From: an uncultured Veillonellaceae bacterium
GTDB taxonomy: Bacteria > Bacillota > Negativicutes > Veillonellales > Negativicoccaceae
Reading direction: 5' to 3'
NCBI GenBank assembly: GCA_945876385.1
Contig: CAMCNU010000008.1
Span: 1 to 64,000, forward strand
DNA: 64,000 nucleotides
The notes under the pieces are model-generated. The model was not told the origin of the DNA, did not search any database, and saw only the letters and a list, made by a program, of their open reading frames with translations. A program made the position numbers and the translations under genes. This document shows, in pieces, positions 53,322-62,136 of this stretch (positions are counted from its first letter, which is position 1; every line of letters begins with the position of its first letter).

Positions 53322-55481
53322 TTAAAACGACCAGGTCAAGCTGAGGGAATACGTCCGCGGATTGCTCAAAATGCCGTAGTTATATCCCGGACGCGGCAAC
53401 CAATAATTTTTGTCCGCGACGTTGTATACCATGGCATTCAAGACCGGCGCTTGGTCGTCACCGAAACGATACCGTACGCCCAAATCAAACACCGCACTGC
53501 TCGGCAAGGTCAACTGTGTGGTGTTTTTCGCATAAATCTTGGCTTCTCCCGTATACACCATGCGCCCGATGATATCGAGCTGTTCGTTCGGGCTGTATTC
53601 CGCCGTCACGATACCGCTCCACTTCGCTACACCGCTCACCGGTTTGCCGTCCAAATTCCCCGTTTTCGATTTCGCATACTTCGAATCGAGATACATCACG
53701 CCGCCCGTAAGCGAGAGCTTGCCGAACTGCATCCCCGATACCGAAGCTTCAATCCCGCGGAAATCGGAGCGACCGTTTTGCCGCAAATACGACGTACGCG
53801 GATCTTTGCCCGGCACTTCGATATTGGCATCGCGTTCCATATCAAAATACGCCAGCGATGCCAATACACCGTCTTTCCAATATTTCACACCGAATTCATT
53901 TTGTGTCATTTTTTCCGGCGGCAAGATTTCGCCGTTATTGATATATCCGCGACCGACCAAAGTCCCCTTACCGAAACTTTCCGCATGCGACGCATAGAGC
54001 GATACATTGTCATTGGCTTTATACAGCAACCCGTACATCGGCGACGTCGCAGACGATTTGACCCGGCTGCCGTTGCCGACGGACAATACATTGGTGGTCG
54101 CCCGTTGGACGCCGACCAGCAGTTGGAAATCGCCCCATGTCATCGTATCACTGGCCGTGACACTGGTAAACTGCGAACGACGCGTCGGCGCATAGGGGGT
54201 TTGGGCTTCCGGCATACCGGTCAGCGTATACTGCCGCGTAAATATATTGCCGCGAATGACTTCCTGCGCCAAATCGGGTTTCCCGTCCTTGACAATCGGC
54301 CGCGTCTTCTTCGTTATCCCCCAGAACTCCTGCAACCAATCCTTATCCCAGGCAATATTCCAATTGTGCTTGACCTCTCCGGTTTGGATATCGCCGCGCA
54401 AGCCGATTTGTAAATACTTATTTTTCAACTTAAACGGCTGATTCCACAAATTGCGTTCAAAATCACCCGCCGCATTCAATATGTCAATCCGCGACGACTG
54501 CGTCATGACATAGCTGTATCCGTCATTCGTCGCCATCCCCGCGTTGACAAATGCAAGCACATGCGCATTCAATCGCTGCTGGTGATTCAATATGGCAGCG
54601 GTTGTCTTCATCGACAGATGCTGTCCTTCAAAACTGTAGTTTTGATGATGGTCCGGCGCATCCATCATCCGATTGATGGCCGCCGACTCAAAGTTGAAAT
54701 ACCGTTGCGGTTTTTCTGTCGTCACGTCACGGTATCCCAACAGCAAGTTGGTTCGGCTGGTATCGTCATGGTGATCGATATTCAGGTACACATCCTTATT
54801 ATCACGGCGTTCATCCTTGATTCCCGTCGTTCCGTTCGTGTACTCCGCATTGAGTCGGACACCCCAGTCCCGTTGCTCACCCAAGCGGGCGGAAGCGTCC
54901 AGGTTGAGCCCGATGGTGCTCTTTCCTGCCGAGCGTAACGTCACCGCCGTTAGGTCCTTGTCGCCGGCTTGTTTGGAAAGCAAGTTGATGCTCCCGCCGG
55001 GCGATTCATGCGAAGCGGTACCGTTGATTGCCATCGTCGGGCCGGAAATAATTTCCACCCGATCGACAAATGAAGTTCCCAAATTCATCTGTGTAAATAT
55101 ACCGGGTACCCCGTTGACGCGAAATTGATACGAGTTGGCCGACTGCCCGCGAATCGAAAAATCGTTATACATCGTCGAGCTGCTGCTGCGTACCGAAGGC
55201 GCTTGCACCAACGGCGCTACACTCGGCTGGCTCGGGTCATTAAATGTCGCCATCGTCTTTTGGGTGATATTCGTCTGGCTGAACGGTGTCTCCATCACCG
55301 ACCATTCGCCTAGTGTCCCCACCGTCGCGACCGTTGACGCATAGCCGTCCGCCGTCGTCACGTCACGTACCCCGAGGACCATCACCGGGTCAAGCGATAC
55401 GACTCCTTCCGTCGCGCCCGCCGTCAATCCGACACACATTGCCGCGGCCAATACCGCCGCGGTCTTTTTCCCTTGTTTCAT
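53322..55481 (-). CDS. TonB-dependent siderophore receptor
   Basis: 719 residues. Signal peptide (KKTAAVLAAAMCVGLTAGA), plug domain with FSIRGQSANSYQFRVNGVPGIF, VDRVEIISGPTMAING and SPGGSINLLSKQ, then a 22-strand barrel with C-terminal SLSLTWSF ending in Phe for BAM recognition. The segment between residue 25 and 50 (VVSLDPVMVLGVRDVT) could hold the TonB box. It is of the ferrichrome/pyoverdine-like TonB-siderophor family. Its presence shows an outer membrane. A Fur-like site overlaps the promoter. Confidence 0.93.
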   Translation of the reverse strand: MKQGKKTAAVLAAAMCVGLTAGATEGVVSLDPVMVLGVRDVTTADGYASTVATVGTLGEWSVMETPFSQTNITQKTMATFNDPSQPSVAPLVQAPSVRSSSSTMYNDFSIRGQSANSYQFRVNGVPGIFTQMNLGTSFVDRVEIISGPTMAINGTASHESPGGSINLLSKQAGDKDLTAVTLRSAGKSTIGLNLDASARLGEQRDWGVRLNAEYTNGTTGIKDERRDNKDVYLNIDHHDDTSRTNLLLGYRDVTTEKPQRYFNFESAAINRMMDAPDHHQNYSFEGQHLSMKTTAAILNHQQRLNAHVLAFVNAGMATNDGYSYVMTQSSRIDILNAAGDFERNLWNQPFKLKNKYLQIGLRGDIQTGEVKHNWNIAWDKDWLQEFWGITKKTRPIVKDGKPDLAQEVIRGNIFTRQYTLTGMPEAQTPYAPTRRSQFTSVTASDTMTWGDFQLLVGVQRATTNVLSVGNGSRVKSSATSPMYGLLYKANDNVSLYASHAESFGKGTLVGRGYINNGEILPPEKMTQNEFGVKYWKDGVLASLAYFDMERDANIEVPGKDPRTSYLRQNGRSDFRGIEASVSGMQFGKLSLTGGVMYLDSKYAKSKTGNLDGKPVSGVAKWSGIVTAEYSPNEQLDIIGRMVYTGEAKIYAKNTTQLTLPSSAVFDLGVRYRFGDDQAPVLNAMVYNVADKNYWLPRPGYNYGILSNPRTYSLSLTWSF

Positions 55482-55501
55482 TGCATTTCCTCCTTGTTAA
55501 G

Positions 55502-55524
55502 TAATTGAAATCATTTTCATTATA
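55502..55524. promoter_or_regulatory. Fur-like operator
   Basis: AAATCATTTTCATTATA and its flank match 13 of 19 positions of the Fur box GATAATGATWATCATTATC. It covers the -10 (55519-55524) and the start of the transcript of the TonB receptor operon, the expected position for iron repression. Confidence 0.6.
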
Positions 55525-55548
55525 CTCAAGAAGTTAAACAAAACGCAA
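55519..55548 (-). promoter_or_regulatory. Promoter of the TonB receptor-Fe ABC operon
   Basis: Minus strand -35 TTGCGT (55543-55548), 18-base spacer, perfect -10 TATAAT (55519-55524), about 40 bases before the ATG, which has AAGGAGGA upstream. Confidence 0.65.
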
Positions 55549-55675
55549 GTCTTATACTTAACACGTCATTGCCTGTTTTTTGCATGAATTATCTTCCCCC
55601 GCGAAATACGTTATGGACGATAATCTCCCGACACCTGTCTATTCTCATTTTCCCGTGCGTCGATAACGGGTATAC

Positions 55676-55707
55676 AAAACATCCTGCCCGAGTCATCGGG
55701 CAGGATG
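55676..55707 (-). terminator. Terminator after the 373-residue secreted protein
   Basis: 12-bp perfect stem CATCCTGCCCGA / TCGGGCAGGATG, 4-base loop, TTTT on the minus strand. It ends the cof-rapZ-yvcK-whiA unit. Between 55549 and 55675 I see nothing else. Confidence 0.85.
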
Positions 55708-55727
55708 TTTGCCTATGCATGATTTGC

Positions 55728-56849
55728 TTATTCCGGCGCTGTGGCGGGTGCCGACGTGTCTTCGGTCAGCGGTACGAGCCAAATGCGGACCGGCAGATTC
55801 GAGGCGCCGGGCGGCATCCAATGCAGGAGTACATCCGCACCCGCATCGACATCCGCAATCGCTACTGTCTGCGTCGTACTGCCGTAGCCGAGGGGATGAC
55901 CGTCCGTCTCACCGGCCAGACTGACGACGCGCCGGCGGCCGTGCTGTTCGACGGCGATATCACCGGCGTAGATGCCGCCCTGCGGATTGAAGTACAACCG
56001 GTAGCGTCCGTCTCCGCCGCCGGGGATGAGTATCCGGTAGCGCAAGCCGTAGTTACCGGTATTTTCCGTCGCTTCCCCGCTGATTTCATCGCGGCCTTGC
56101 AAAAACGTATCATGCACGCCGTCCGCCAGCGTAATCATCCGCGTCCGATCGCGCGCCGGCCGATAATCTCCCGCTACGATATCACGTTGCCGGACGGCAA
56201 ATGTCCCGCGCAACCGCACCGCATCGAGCGGCTGCTCAGGCCAAAAATGCAAGTACTTGCGTGCGGCACGTCCCTCGGGAATCATCGCGACCGCGACCGC
56301 AAACGGTGTCGCGCTCTCCCATTCGAGCATACCGCTCGCCAATTCGCCGGGCTTGACGGTAATCTCCCGCTCACGCAGCAAGAGCCCCGGCTGCTGTGCC
56401 TGCAAGCGAACGACGCGGTCACGGCGCGGCGTCGTGAGCTCATCGCGCGAAATCCGGTGGCCGACTTTCAGCCATTCCCGACTCGGCGGCGTGATGATGT
56501 CCCGCTCGATACCGACCGTCATCGCCCGCTCACTGAGTCCGTAGACGACCAACCGAAGCGGCCTGTCCGTCCCGTTCACATGATAAAAATACAGCCGCGT
56601 ATGCCCTTCGGCTGTCCCGCGAAACACTATTCCCGGCGTACGAACTGTCTCCGGGCTGTCGGAGAAGAGTAGCCGTCCGTTCCGATCCACCGTCGTCACC
56701 GACAACGGCAACGCCAAAAGCGGCGGTTGCCAATCGCTGCGCGTCGCGGTCGGGTACGCTGCGGCCACTCCCTGCGCCCAGCCGACCGCCGCCATCGACC
56801 CCAGACTGAGCAGACTGACCAACAGCTTTCCCAGCGATTTCATCTTCAT
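55728..56849 (-). CDS. Secreted protein of unknown function in the whiA operon
   Basis: 373 residues. Signal peptide (KSLGKLLVSLLSLGSMAAVGWA) then a beta-rich mature chain with no lipobox: LALPLSVTTVDRNGRLLFSD, GHTRLYFYHVNGTDRPLRLVVYG, and near the end YRLYFNPQGGIYAGDIAV. It suggests beta-sandwich domains facing the periplasm or surface. No family recognised. Overlaps the whiA stop by 4 bases (ATGA), so it is made from the same transcript as whiA, yvcK and rapZ. Confidence 0.75.
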   Translation of the reverse strand: MKMKSLGKLLVSLLSLGSMAAVGWAQGVAAAYPTATRSDWQPPLLALPLSVTTVDRNGRLLFSDSPETVRTPGIVFRGTAEGHTRLYFYHVNGTDRPLRLVVYGLSERAMTVGIERDIITPPSREWLKVGHRISRDELTTPRRDRVVRLQAQQPGLLLREREITVKPGELASGMLEWESATPFAVAVAMIPEGRAARKYLHFWPEQPLDAVRLRGTFAVRQRDIVAGDYRPARDRTRMITLADGVHDTFLQGRDEISGEATENTGNYGLRYRILIPGGGDGRYRLYFNPQGGIYAGDIAVEQHGRRRVVSLAGETDGHPLGYGSTTQTVAIADVDAGADVLLHWMPPGASNLPVRIWLVPLTEDTSAPATAPE

Positions 56850-57784
56850 CCCTGCTCCTCTCCCTCGGCCGAAAGTTCCTCCGCCAACGCCGCGAGTTTC
56901 CGATAGCGATGGTACAGTCCCGACTTGGTAATCCGCCCGTCCAGCTCCGCGACCAGCTCGCGCAGCGGTACCTCCGGATGTGCCAATCGCAACTCCGCCG
57001 CCTCGCGCAACCGCGGGGGCAACGTATGGAGCGGCCGATACCGGCGAATCGTCTCGATATCGCGCACCTGCTTGAGCGCAGCGTCCACCGTCTTTTGCAA
57101 ATTCGCCGTCTCACAGTTGACCACACGATTGACCCGATTGCGCACGTCCTTCACCACACGCGCGCTTTCAAACTGCAAATACGCCTGATCCGCCCCCATC
57201 ACCTGCAAGAGCCGCGCCGCTTGCTCGCCGTCCTTGACATAGACGATGGTGTCCTCCTTGCGCGTGGCCGTCCGCCCGTGCACCCCGAAATGCCGCCACA
57301 TCCGTACAATCACCTCGGCAATCACGGGTGAGCGCGTCGTGATTTCCAAATGGTAATCCCCCTGCGGGCGGTTGACCGAGCCCGCCCCCAAAAACGCCCC
57401 GCTCAAGTAGCCGCGCCGCTCGTCCGGCGTCGTAAACCGTGCCTCGTCATGGACCGCCGTCAACGGCCACAGTCCTTCCTGCCGTAAAAACGCCAGCCCC
57501 GCCGCCCCGTCGGCGATTTCCAGCGTATACAGATTTTTTTTGCGCAAATGTGTGCTGCGCCGCACCGCGACCTTCGGCGACACCGCGCCGAGCTGCTTGA
57601 GATACTGCCACATCTTGCGCGCCGTCGGGTTGTGATGCGTCATGAATTCCACCGTCGCCCCGCGCGGCGTGATTTTGAGCAGCGCCCCCATCCGCAACAG
57701 CGCAATCATTTCCGCGTGCTCGCCCGCGGTCGTCTCGGGGCTCACGCGCGCCAATTCATCTTTGACCTCTTCCGCAAAGGACAC
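56846..57784 (-). CDS. whiA: DNA-binding protein WhiA
   Basis: 312 residues. N-terminal SFAEEVKDELARV leads into the LAGLIDADG-like domain (MGALLKI ... LSGAFLGAGSV), and the C-terminal helix-turn-helix has RNRVNRVVNCETANLQKTVDAA and GLYHRYRKLAALAEEL. In Firmicutes WhiA influences cell division and chromosome segregation; it controls sporulation in Streptomyces. GTG 57784 is chosen because of GGAGG seven bases upstream and the family N-terminus; the 55-residue upstream extension is the tail of yvcK in another frame. Confidence 0.93.
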   Translation of the reverse strand: MSFAEEVKDELARVSPETTAGEHAEMIALLRMGALLKITPRGATVEFMTHHNPTARKMWQYLKQLGAVSPKVAVRRSTHLRKKNLYTLEIADGAAGLAFLRQEGLWPLTAVHDEARFTTPDERRGYLSGAFLGAGSVNRPQGDYHLEITTRSPVIAEVIVRMWRHFGVHGRTATRKEDTIVYVKDGEQAARLLQVMGADQAYLQFESARVVKDVRNRVNRVVNCETANLQKTVDAALKQVRDIETIRRYRPLHTLPPRLREAAELRLAHPEVPLRELVAELDGRITKSGLYHRYRKLAALAEELSAEGEEQG

Positions 57785-57803
57785 GATAGCCTCCGTCTTG
57801 CCC

Positions 57804-59138
57804 CTAGCGGGCACTTTCAAAATAATAATCCAATAGCTGCGGATGCACATCCGAATGCACCGCATGCGCCACATCCACCAACGCCGCCGCCAGCAAATCG
57901 CTGTCATGCGCCACCGCCGGCCCCGCCGCCAGCACATTGGCACGCACATACTTCAGCCCCATCCGCTTGAGTACATCCGTATCCGCCTCGACCGGCAGCG
58001 AACCCTGCCGACGATACCGCGCCAAGACTTCTTCCGGCGGCAGATGGTCATTGATAAGTACATAATCCACCACGCCCGGCCCCACATGCTCAAAAATCGC
58101 CCGCACATGGTCGCTGACCGTGTAGCCGTCCGTCTCGCCCGGCTGTGTCATCGCATTGCAAATATAGATTTTGATTGCCTGACTGCGCTGCAAGGCCAAT
58201 GCCATCTCCGGCACGAGCAAATTCGGCAAGACACTCGTATACAGGCTTCCCGGGCCGAGTGTAATGATATCCGCCTCCGCCATCGCCGCAATCGCCGCCG
58301 GCACCGCTGTCGGATTCTCCGGCAAGACATGCAGCCGCCGGATACGCTTGCCCGTCTGCGGGATGCGCGACTCGCCGTCCACGACCGTACCGTCCTCCAT
58401 CTCGGCACGCAAACGCAACCGCGCCGTGCTCGACGGCACGACCTTACCGCGCACATTCAAAATCTCGCTCGCCGCCTCCAGCGCCGTCTCCGGATCGCGA
58501 TACCGCTCCATCAGCGCCGCCAAAAACAGATTGCCCATGCTGTGCCCCGCCAGCGTCCCCGTCCCGCCGAACCGATGCTGAAACACCTCTTCCATCAGCG
58601 TTTCCTTTTCCGCCATGGCAACCAGACAATTGCGCAAATCGCCCGGTGCAATAATCCCCATCTCCTCGCGCAGGCGCCCGCTCGAGCCGCCGTCATCGGC
58701 CACCGTCACGATGGCCGTCAAATGCGACGTACGTTTTTTCATCCCGCGCAGCAGCGTCGAGAGCCCTGTCCCGCCGCCGATGGCCACCACCGACGGTCCG
58801 CGATCGCGCCGCGCCCGCTCCAACAGCAAATGCCCAAGCGCCCCCGTCCGATCGGGCGCAATACTGTCCAAAATCCGCCGCATGAGCAAGCGAAACGCCA
58901 CAATCATGAGCACCGCACCGATGACCGTCACCACACCGCCGACCGCCACCAGCACCGCATAGTTGTACCGCCCCGTCATCTCAAAGACGACCCGAAACAG
59001 CCACTCCTCCACCACGCCGAAAAATTGGTAATTGAACATCATCGTCACACCGAAAATCACCAAAATCAGCCCGATGGAAAACATAAAAATCCATCGCTTA
59101 ATATTTAATCCCGGATACAACCAGCGCCACAATCGCAT
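57804..59138 (-). CDS. YvcK/GlmR family gluconeogenesis factor with N-terminal membrane region
   Basis: 444 residues. The C-terminal 325 residues are the UDP-sugar binding CofD-like fold: VVAIGGGTGLSTLLRGMKKRTSHLTAIVTVADDGGSSGRLR, GDLRNCLVA, and GPGSLYTSVLPNLLV. In B. subtilis this protein supports GlmS and cell-wall synthesis. The first about 90 residues add two membrane helices (16-36 and 60-85), absent in the 317-residue Bacillus protein, so here it is anchored in the inner membrane. Start overlaps rapZ by 34 bases. Confidence 0.9.
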   Translation of the reverse strand: MRLWRWLYPGLNIKRWIFMFSIGLILVIFGVTMMFNYQFFGVVEEWLFRVVFEMTGRYNYAVLVAVGGVVTVIGAVLMIVAFRLLMRRILDSIAPDRTGALGHLLLERARRDRGPSVVAIGGGTGLSTLLRGMKKRTSHLTAIVTVADDGGSSGRLREEMGIIAPGDLRNCLVAMAEKETLMEEVFQHRFGGTGTLAGHSMGNLFLAALMERYRDPETALEAASEILNVRGKVVPSSTARLRLRAEMEDGTVVDGESRIPQTGKRIRRLHVLPENPTAVPAAIAAMAEADIITLGPGSLYTSVLPNLLVPEMALALQRSQAIKIYICNAMTQPGETDGYTVSDHVRAIFEHVGPGVVDYVLINDHLPPEEVLARYRRQGSLPVEADTDVLKRMGLKYVRANVLAAGPAVAHDSDLLAAALVDVAHAVHSDVHPQLLDYYFESAR

Positions 59139-60064
59139 GTCGCCTTCCCTTCTTTCGTCGGTTTTGCCTGCGGCTCATCCTCCCACACATCGCGCCGCAC
59201 CTCATTGCGATACAAATCCCGATGCTCCACACGCACCGGCCAATCCGCCGCCAACGTCTTCGCCAACTCCTCGGCCACCCACACCGACCGGTGCATACCG
59301 CCCGTACAACCGACCCCGATGATGAGCTGCTCCTTGCCCTCCTTGCGGTACTGCGGCACCAAAAACGCCATCAACGACAACAAGCGCTCCATAAACTGCT
59401 TCGTCACCTCATGCCCCGCGATAAACGCCGCCACCTCCGGCACCCGTCCCGTCGCATGCCGATACTCGTCTACATAGTACGGATTCGGCAAAAACCGCAC
59501 ATCAAACATCACATCCAAATCCGGCGGTGTCCCGAACTTAAACCCGAACGACACCACCGTCACACCGAACCCCTCCGGCAGCCGATAACTCGAAAACGTC
59601 TTTTGCAAAAAATCCCGCAACGCCGCCGGTCGCATATGCGACGTGTCGATGACATGCTGCGCCTGCTCCTTCACCTGCGCCAGCCGCTCCCGCTCCCGAT
59701 GAATCCCCACCAGCAACCGGTCTCGCGGTGCCAGCGGATGCGCCCGCCGCGTCTCCTTGTAACGACGGATCAGCACCTCATCCGTCGCCTCCAGGAAAAT
59801 CACCTCATAATCAATCTGCTGATCGCCGAGCTGCTCCAGCGACTGCGCCAACGCATCAAAAAACTCCCCGCCGCGGATATCCACCACCAGCGCCACATGC
59901 TGTACCTTCGCGCCGCCCTGCCGGCAAATCTCCGCAAACTTCGGAATCAATACCGGCGGCAGATTATCCACGCAAAAATACCCCATGTCCTCCAGACAAT
60001 GCAAGACCTGTGACTTGCCAGCGCCCGACATTCCCGTCACGACCAACAACCGAAACTCGCTCAT
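59105..60064 (-). CDS. rapZ: RNase adapter protein RapZ (YvcJ)
   Basis: 319 residues. Walker A VVTGMSGAGKSQVLHCLEDMGYFCVDNLPP, Walker B in VALVVDIRGGEFF, and the C-terminal domain VGCTGGMHRSVWVAEELA. RapZ binds glucosamine-6-phosphate and RNA in enterobacteria; YvcJ hydrolyses nucleotides in Bacillus. The end CDCGAGC is Cys-rich and unusual. ATGA overlap with cof. Confidence 0.93.
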   Translation of the reverse strand: MSEFRLLVVTGMSGAGKSQVLHCLEDMGYFCVDNLPPVLIPKFAEICRQGGAKVQHVALVVDIRGGEFFDALAQSLEQLGDQQIDYEVIFLEATDEVLIRRYKETRRAHPLAPRDRLLVGIHRERERLAQVKEQAQHVIDTSHMRPAALRDFLQKTFSSYRLPEGFGVTVVSFGFKFGTPPDLDVMFDVRFLPNPYYVDEYRHATGRVPEVAAFIAGHEVTKQFMERLLSLMAFLVPQYRKEGKEQLIIGVGCTGGMHRSVWVAEELAKTLAADWPVRVEHRDLYRNEVRRDVWEDEPQAKPTKEGKATCDCGAGCIRD

Positions 60065-60882
60065 TGTTCTTCCCCCAATACCGCCTGTGCCAGCACCTGC
60101 GCCACACCGTCCTCCTCATTTGACGGGGCAATCACCCGCGCCATCTCCCGCAGCGGTGCAATCGCATTGGCCACCGCCACCGGCCAGCCGACCGCCCGCA
60201 GCATACTCATATCGTTTTGCGCATTGCCGAACGCCATCGTCCGCGCGAGATCCACCCCGTAGCGGAGCGCCAACTGCTCGGCCGCAATCCCCTTACTCAC
60301 ATGCGGCGCCACCATCTCGAAAAACTGCGCCGACGACTTCACAATCGTCAGCCGCCCCCCGAACCGCTCCGTAAACAACGCCGCCAGCCGCGCCATATTC
60401 ACCGCATCCGGTTCATTAAAAATAATCTTCGTCGGCGCTGCCGCAAGCCGCCATATCGCCTCGCCCGCGACCTCCGCCTTCACCTGACAATGCCGCTCAT
60501 ACGCCTCGACATCCGGCGTATACGCCGGCACCAAGAGCCGGTCATGCAAGTACACCTGCACCGGTGCGGCGACCTCACGCGCAAGCGCCAAAATCTCATT
60601 GGCCGTCGCGAGATCCAGCGGCTGATGATACAAAATCTCCCCCGACTCGCACCGCGCAATCAGGCCGCCCGAATACGCAATCAGCGGCACATCACCGAGC
60701 CCCAGCGAACGCCCGATCTGCCGCGCCGAACAAAACATCCGCCCCGTCGCAATCACTACCCGCACCCCGCGCTCGCGCACCCGCGCCAGCACCTCGTGCG
60801 TATACGCCGAAATCGAAGCGTCATCATGTAACAACGTCTCATCCAAATCGATGACCGCCATCTGTATATCCTGTCGTTGCAT
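60061..60882 (-). CDS. HAD hydrolase, Cof subfamily IIB
   Basis: 273 residues. Motif I DLDETLLHDDASIS (nucleophile Asp), motif II IATGRMF, motif III Lys in VSKGIAAEQL, motif IV FGNAQNDMSMLRAVG. Sugar-phosphate or pyridoxal-phosphate phosphatase of the YidA/Cof type; substrate not predictable. The ATG at 60882 has AAGGAGGA six bases upstream. First gene of a unit with rapZ, yvcK, whiA and the secreted protein. Confidence 0.9.
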   Translation of the reverse strand: MQRQDIQMAVIDLDETLLHDDASISAYTHEVLARVRERGVRVVIATGRMFCSARQIGRSLGLGDVPLIAYSGGLIARCESGEILYHQPLDLATANEILALAREVAAPVQVYLHDRLLVPAYTPDVEAYERHCQVKAEVAGEAIWRLAAAPTKIIFNEPDAVNMARLAALFTERFGGRLTIVKSSAQFFEMVAPHVSKGIAAEQLALRYGVDLARTMAFGNAQNDMSMLRAVGWPVAVANAIAPLREMARVIAPSNEEDGVAQVLAQAVLGEEQ

Positions 60883-60903
60883 ACCGTCCTCCTTCATGCC
60901 TTG

Positions 60904-60912
60904 ATTATACCA
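60904..60912 (-). promoter_or_regulatory. Extended -10 promoter of the cof-rapZ-yvcK-whiA unit
   Basis: Minus strand TGGTATAAT, 22 bases before the cof ATG. Confidence 0.6.
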
Positions 60913-60944
60913 TAGCGCGCCCTGCCCCACGCGCCACCCGCATA

Positions 60945-60978
60945 CAAAAACGGCCGCCACGGATACTCCGTACCGGCC
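60945..60978 (-). terminator. Terminator of the restriction-modification operon
   Basis: Minus strand GGCCGGTACGGA / TCCGTGGCGGCC, an imperfect 12-bp stem with a 3-base loop, then GTTTTTG. Confidence 0.7.
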
Positions 60979-60990
60979 ACTTGCGAGTTC

Positions 60991-62136
60991 TCATTTGCCT
61001 GCTACCACATGTTTCGTTGCCTTGATTTTTCTGTCGGCATACTCCACTACATCTTTGATGACTAATTTTTGAACGGCGGAAATCAAAATCCTCATGAACT
61101 CAATATCTATGTCACCATTTCTTGTAGGCAATTTGATTTTAGTCCGATTCATCTCGTTACGATTAAATTTTGCACCGTAACTATACTTGCTTGCCGTTGA
61201 CCTCCGACTCGCTGCAATCACACAAAAAGCCGTTTCCTTGCCAAATCCTTGAAACTTAGGGGTTAAGCATTGTATATGCTGATAGCCGATAAAGCCTTTT
61301 CCTTGATAATACATGGTTTCCGCCCCAAGTGTTGTATCAGAGCAACTTAGCACATTACCGGCATTATTTGCAGGCAGACACGAAAACCCCATGACCCCAT
61401 TTGCCGACGAAGAATTCGACACCAAGGGAACCGTTCCCTCAGGATGTAATATCTCATCGTTAGTCAATTTATACCATTTACTGGGCGCAATCTTAAACAG
61501 GTCACCCAAACAATACTCCGTCCAAACAACTTTCCCTTTATTGCCAAAATTCAGATTATCAATTGCCTCGGCTTCCGCCGTCGTCAATTGATAATCTGTT
61601 AAACCGCTGACAAGAAGATACGCTTCCAGCTCGGCGATGCGCTGAGCTTCCAGCTCGGCGATGCGCTGAGCTTCCAGCTCGGCGATAAAATCATCCATAA
61701 ATTCAAAATCAATCCGGCCGTCTTTATGTGGGAGCCGCAGTCGATAGTTTTTTATTTTTCGCCACGAACACATGTTTTCATACCCAAAACACTTGGTTAG
61801 GAAAGACAATGAGTTAGCGATGAACAGTCCTTGTCCATCGGAAATTTTTTCTTTGGGAAGCAAAGCAAACACACGCGCGTGAGTAACTATCTTGTATGGA
61901 TAGTTCCGATAAAAAGCATTGCCAAACATATCTACTGTGATTGTATTTGCCGGAAACACCTTTGCAACTACATTTGTTTTACCTAGAACCCCTCGATTGG
62001 CAATTCCTGCCGTAACAACAAAATCCCCCTTATTATTAATATGGTCTTTCTGAATATCAAAATCTCCGCTTTCTCCTGTAAACAAATCTCCCAATCGGTA
62101 CTCGCCCCACTGAACGTCTTGCAGCTTTTCATTCAG
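60991..62136 (-). CDS. Restriction-modification specificity (S) subunit
   Basis: 381 residues from a CTG codon, or 367 from TTG 62094. Two target-recognition domains of about 160 residues; the second begins [17 protein letters not shown], mirroring [16 protein letters not shown] of the first, and each ends in a helix ([26 protein letters not shown]). Between them the linker holds three near-identical AELEAQRI units. It determines the DNA sequence that is methylated. The stop of the methylase overlaps the CTG as CTGA; no ATG or GTG is available in frame. Confidence 0.8.
   Translation of the reverse strand: MNEKLQDVQWGEYRLGDLFTGESGDFDIQKDHINNKGDFVVTAGIANRGVLGKTNVVAKVFPANTITVDMFGNAFYRNYPYKIVTHARVFALLPKEKISDGQGLFIANSLSFLTKCFGYENMCSWRKIKNYRLRLPHKDGRIDFEFMDDFIAELEAQRIAELEAQRIAELEAYLLVSGLTDYQLTTAEAEAIDNLNFGNKGKVVWTEYCLGDLFKIAPSKWYKLTNDEILHPEGTVPLVSNSSSANGVMGFSCLPANNAGNVLSCSDTTLGAETMYYQGKGFIGYQHIQCLTPKFQGFGKETAFCVIAASRRSTASKYSYGAKFNRNEMNRTKIKLPTRNGDIDIEFMRILISAVQKLVIKDVVEYADRKIKATKHVVAGK
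61622..61686 (-). repeat. 24-bp tandem repeat in the S-subunit linker (2.7 copies)
   Basis: GCTTCCAGCTCGGCGATGCG plus CTGA on the plus strand, two full identical 24-bp units (61622-61645, 61646-61669) and 17 bases of a third. In protein it is an 8-residue unit AELEAQRI. In EcoR124 and related S subunits such linker repeats change number and alter spacing of the recognised half-sites. Confidence 0.9.

Noticed and set aside
57843-59108. 421-codon plus-strand frame opposite yvcK
   Set aside because: His/Arg-rich antisense shadow of a conserved gene.
61622-61686. Short repeats considered as a CRISPR
   Set aside because: Units are adjacent with no spacers and encode an in-frame protein repeat. 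No CRISPR array is seen anywhere in the window.
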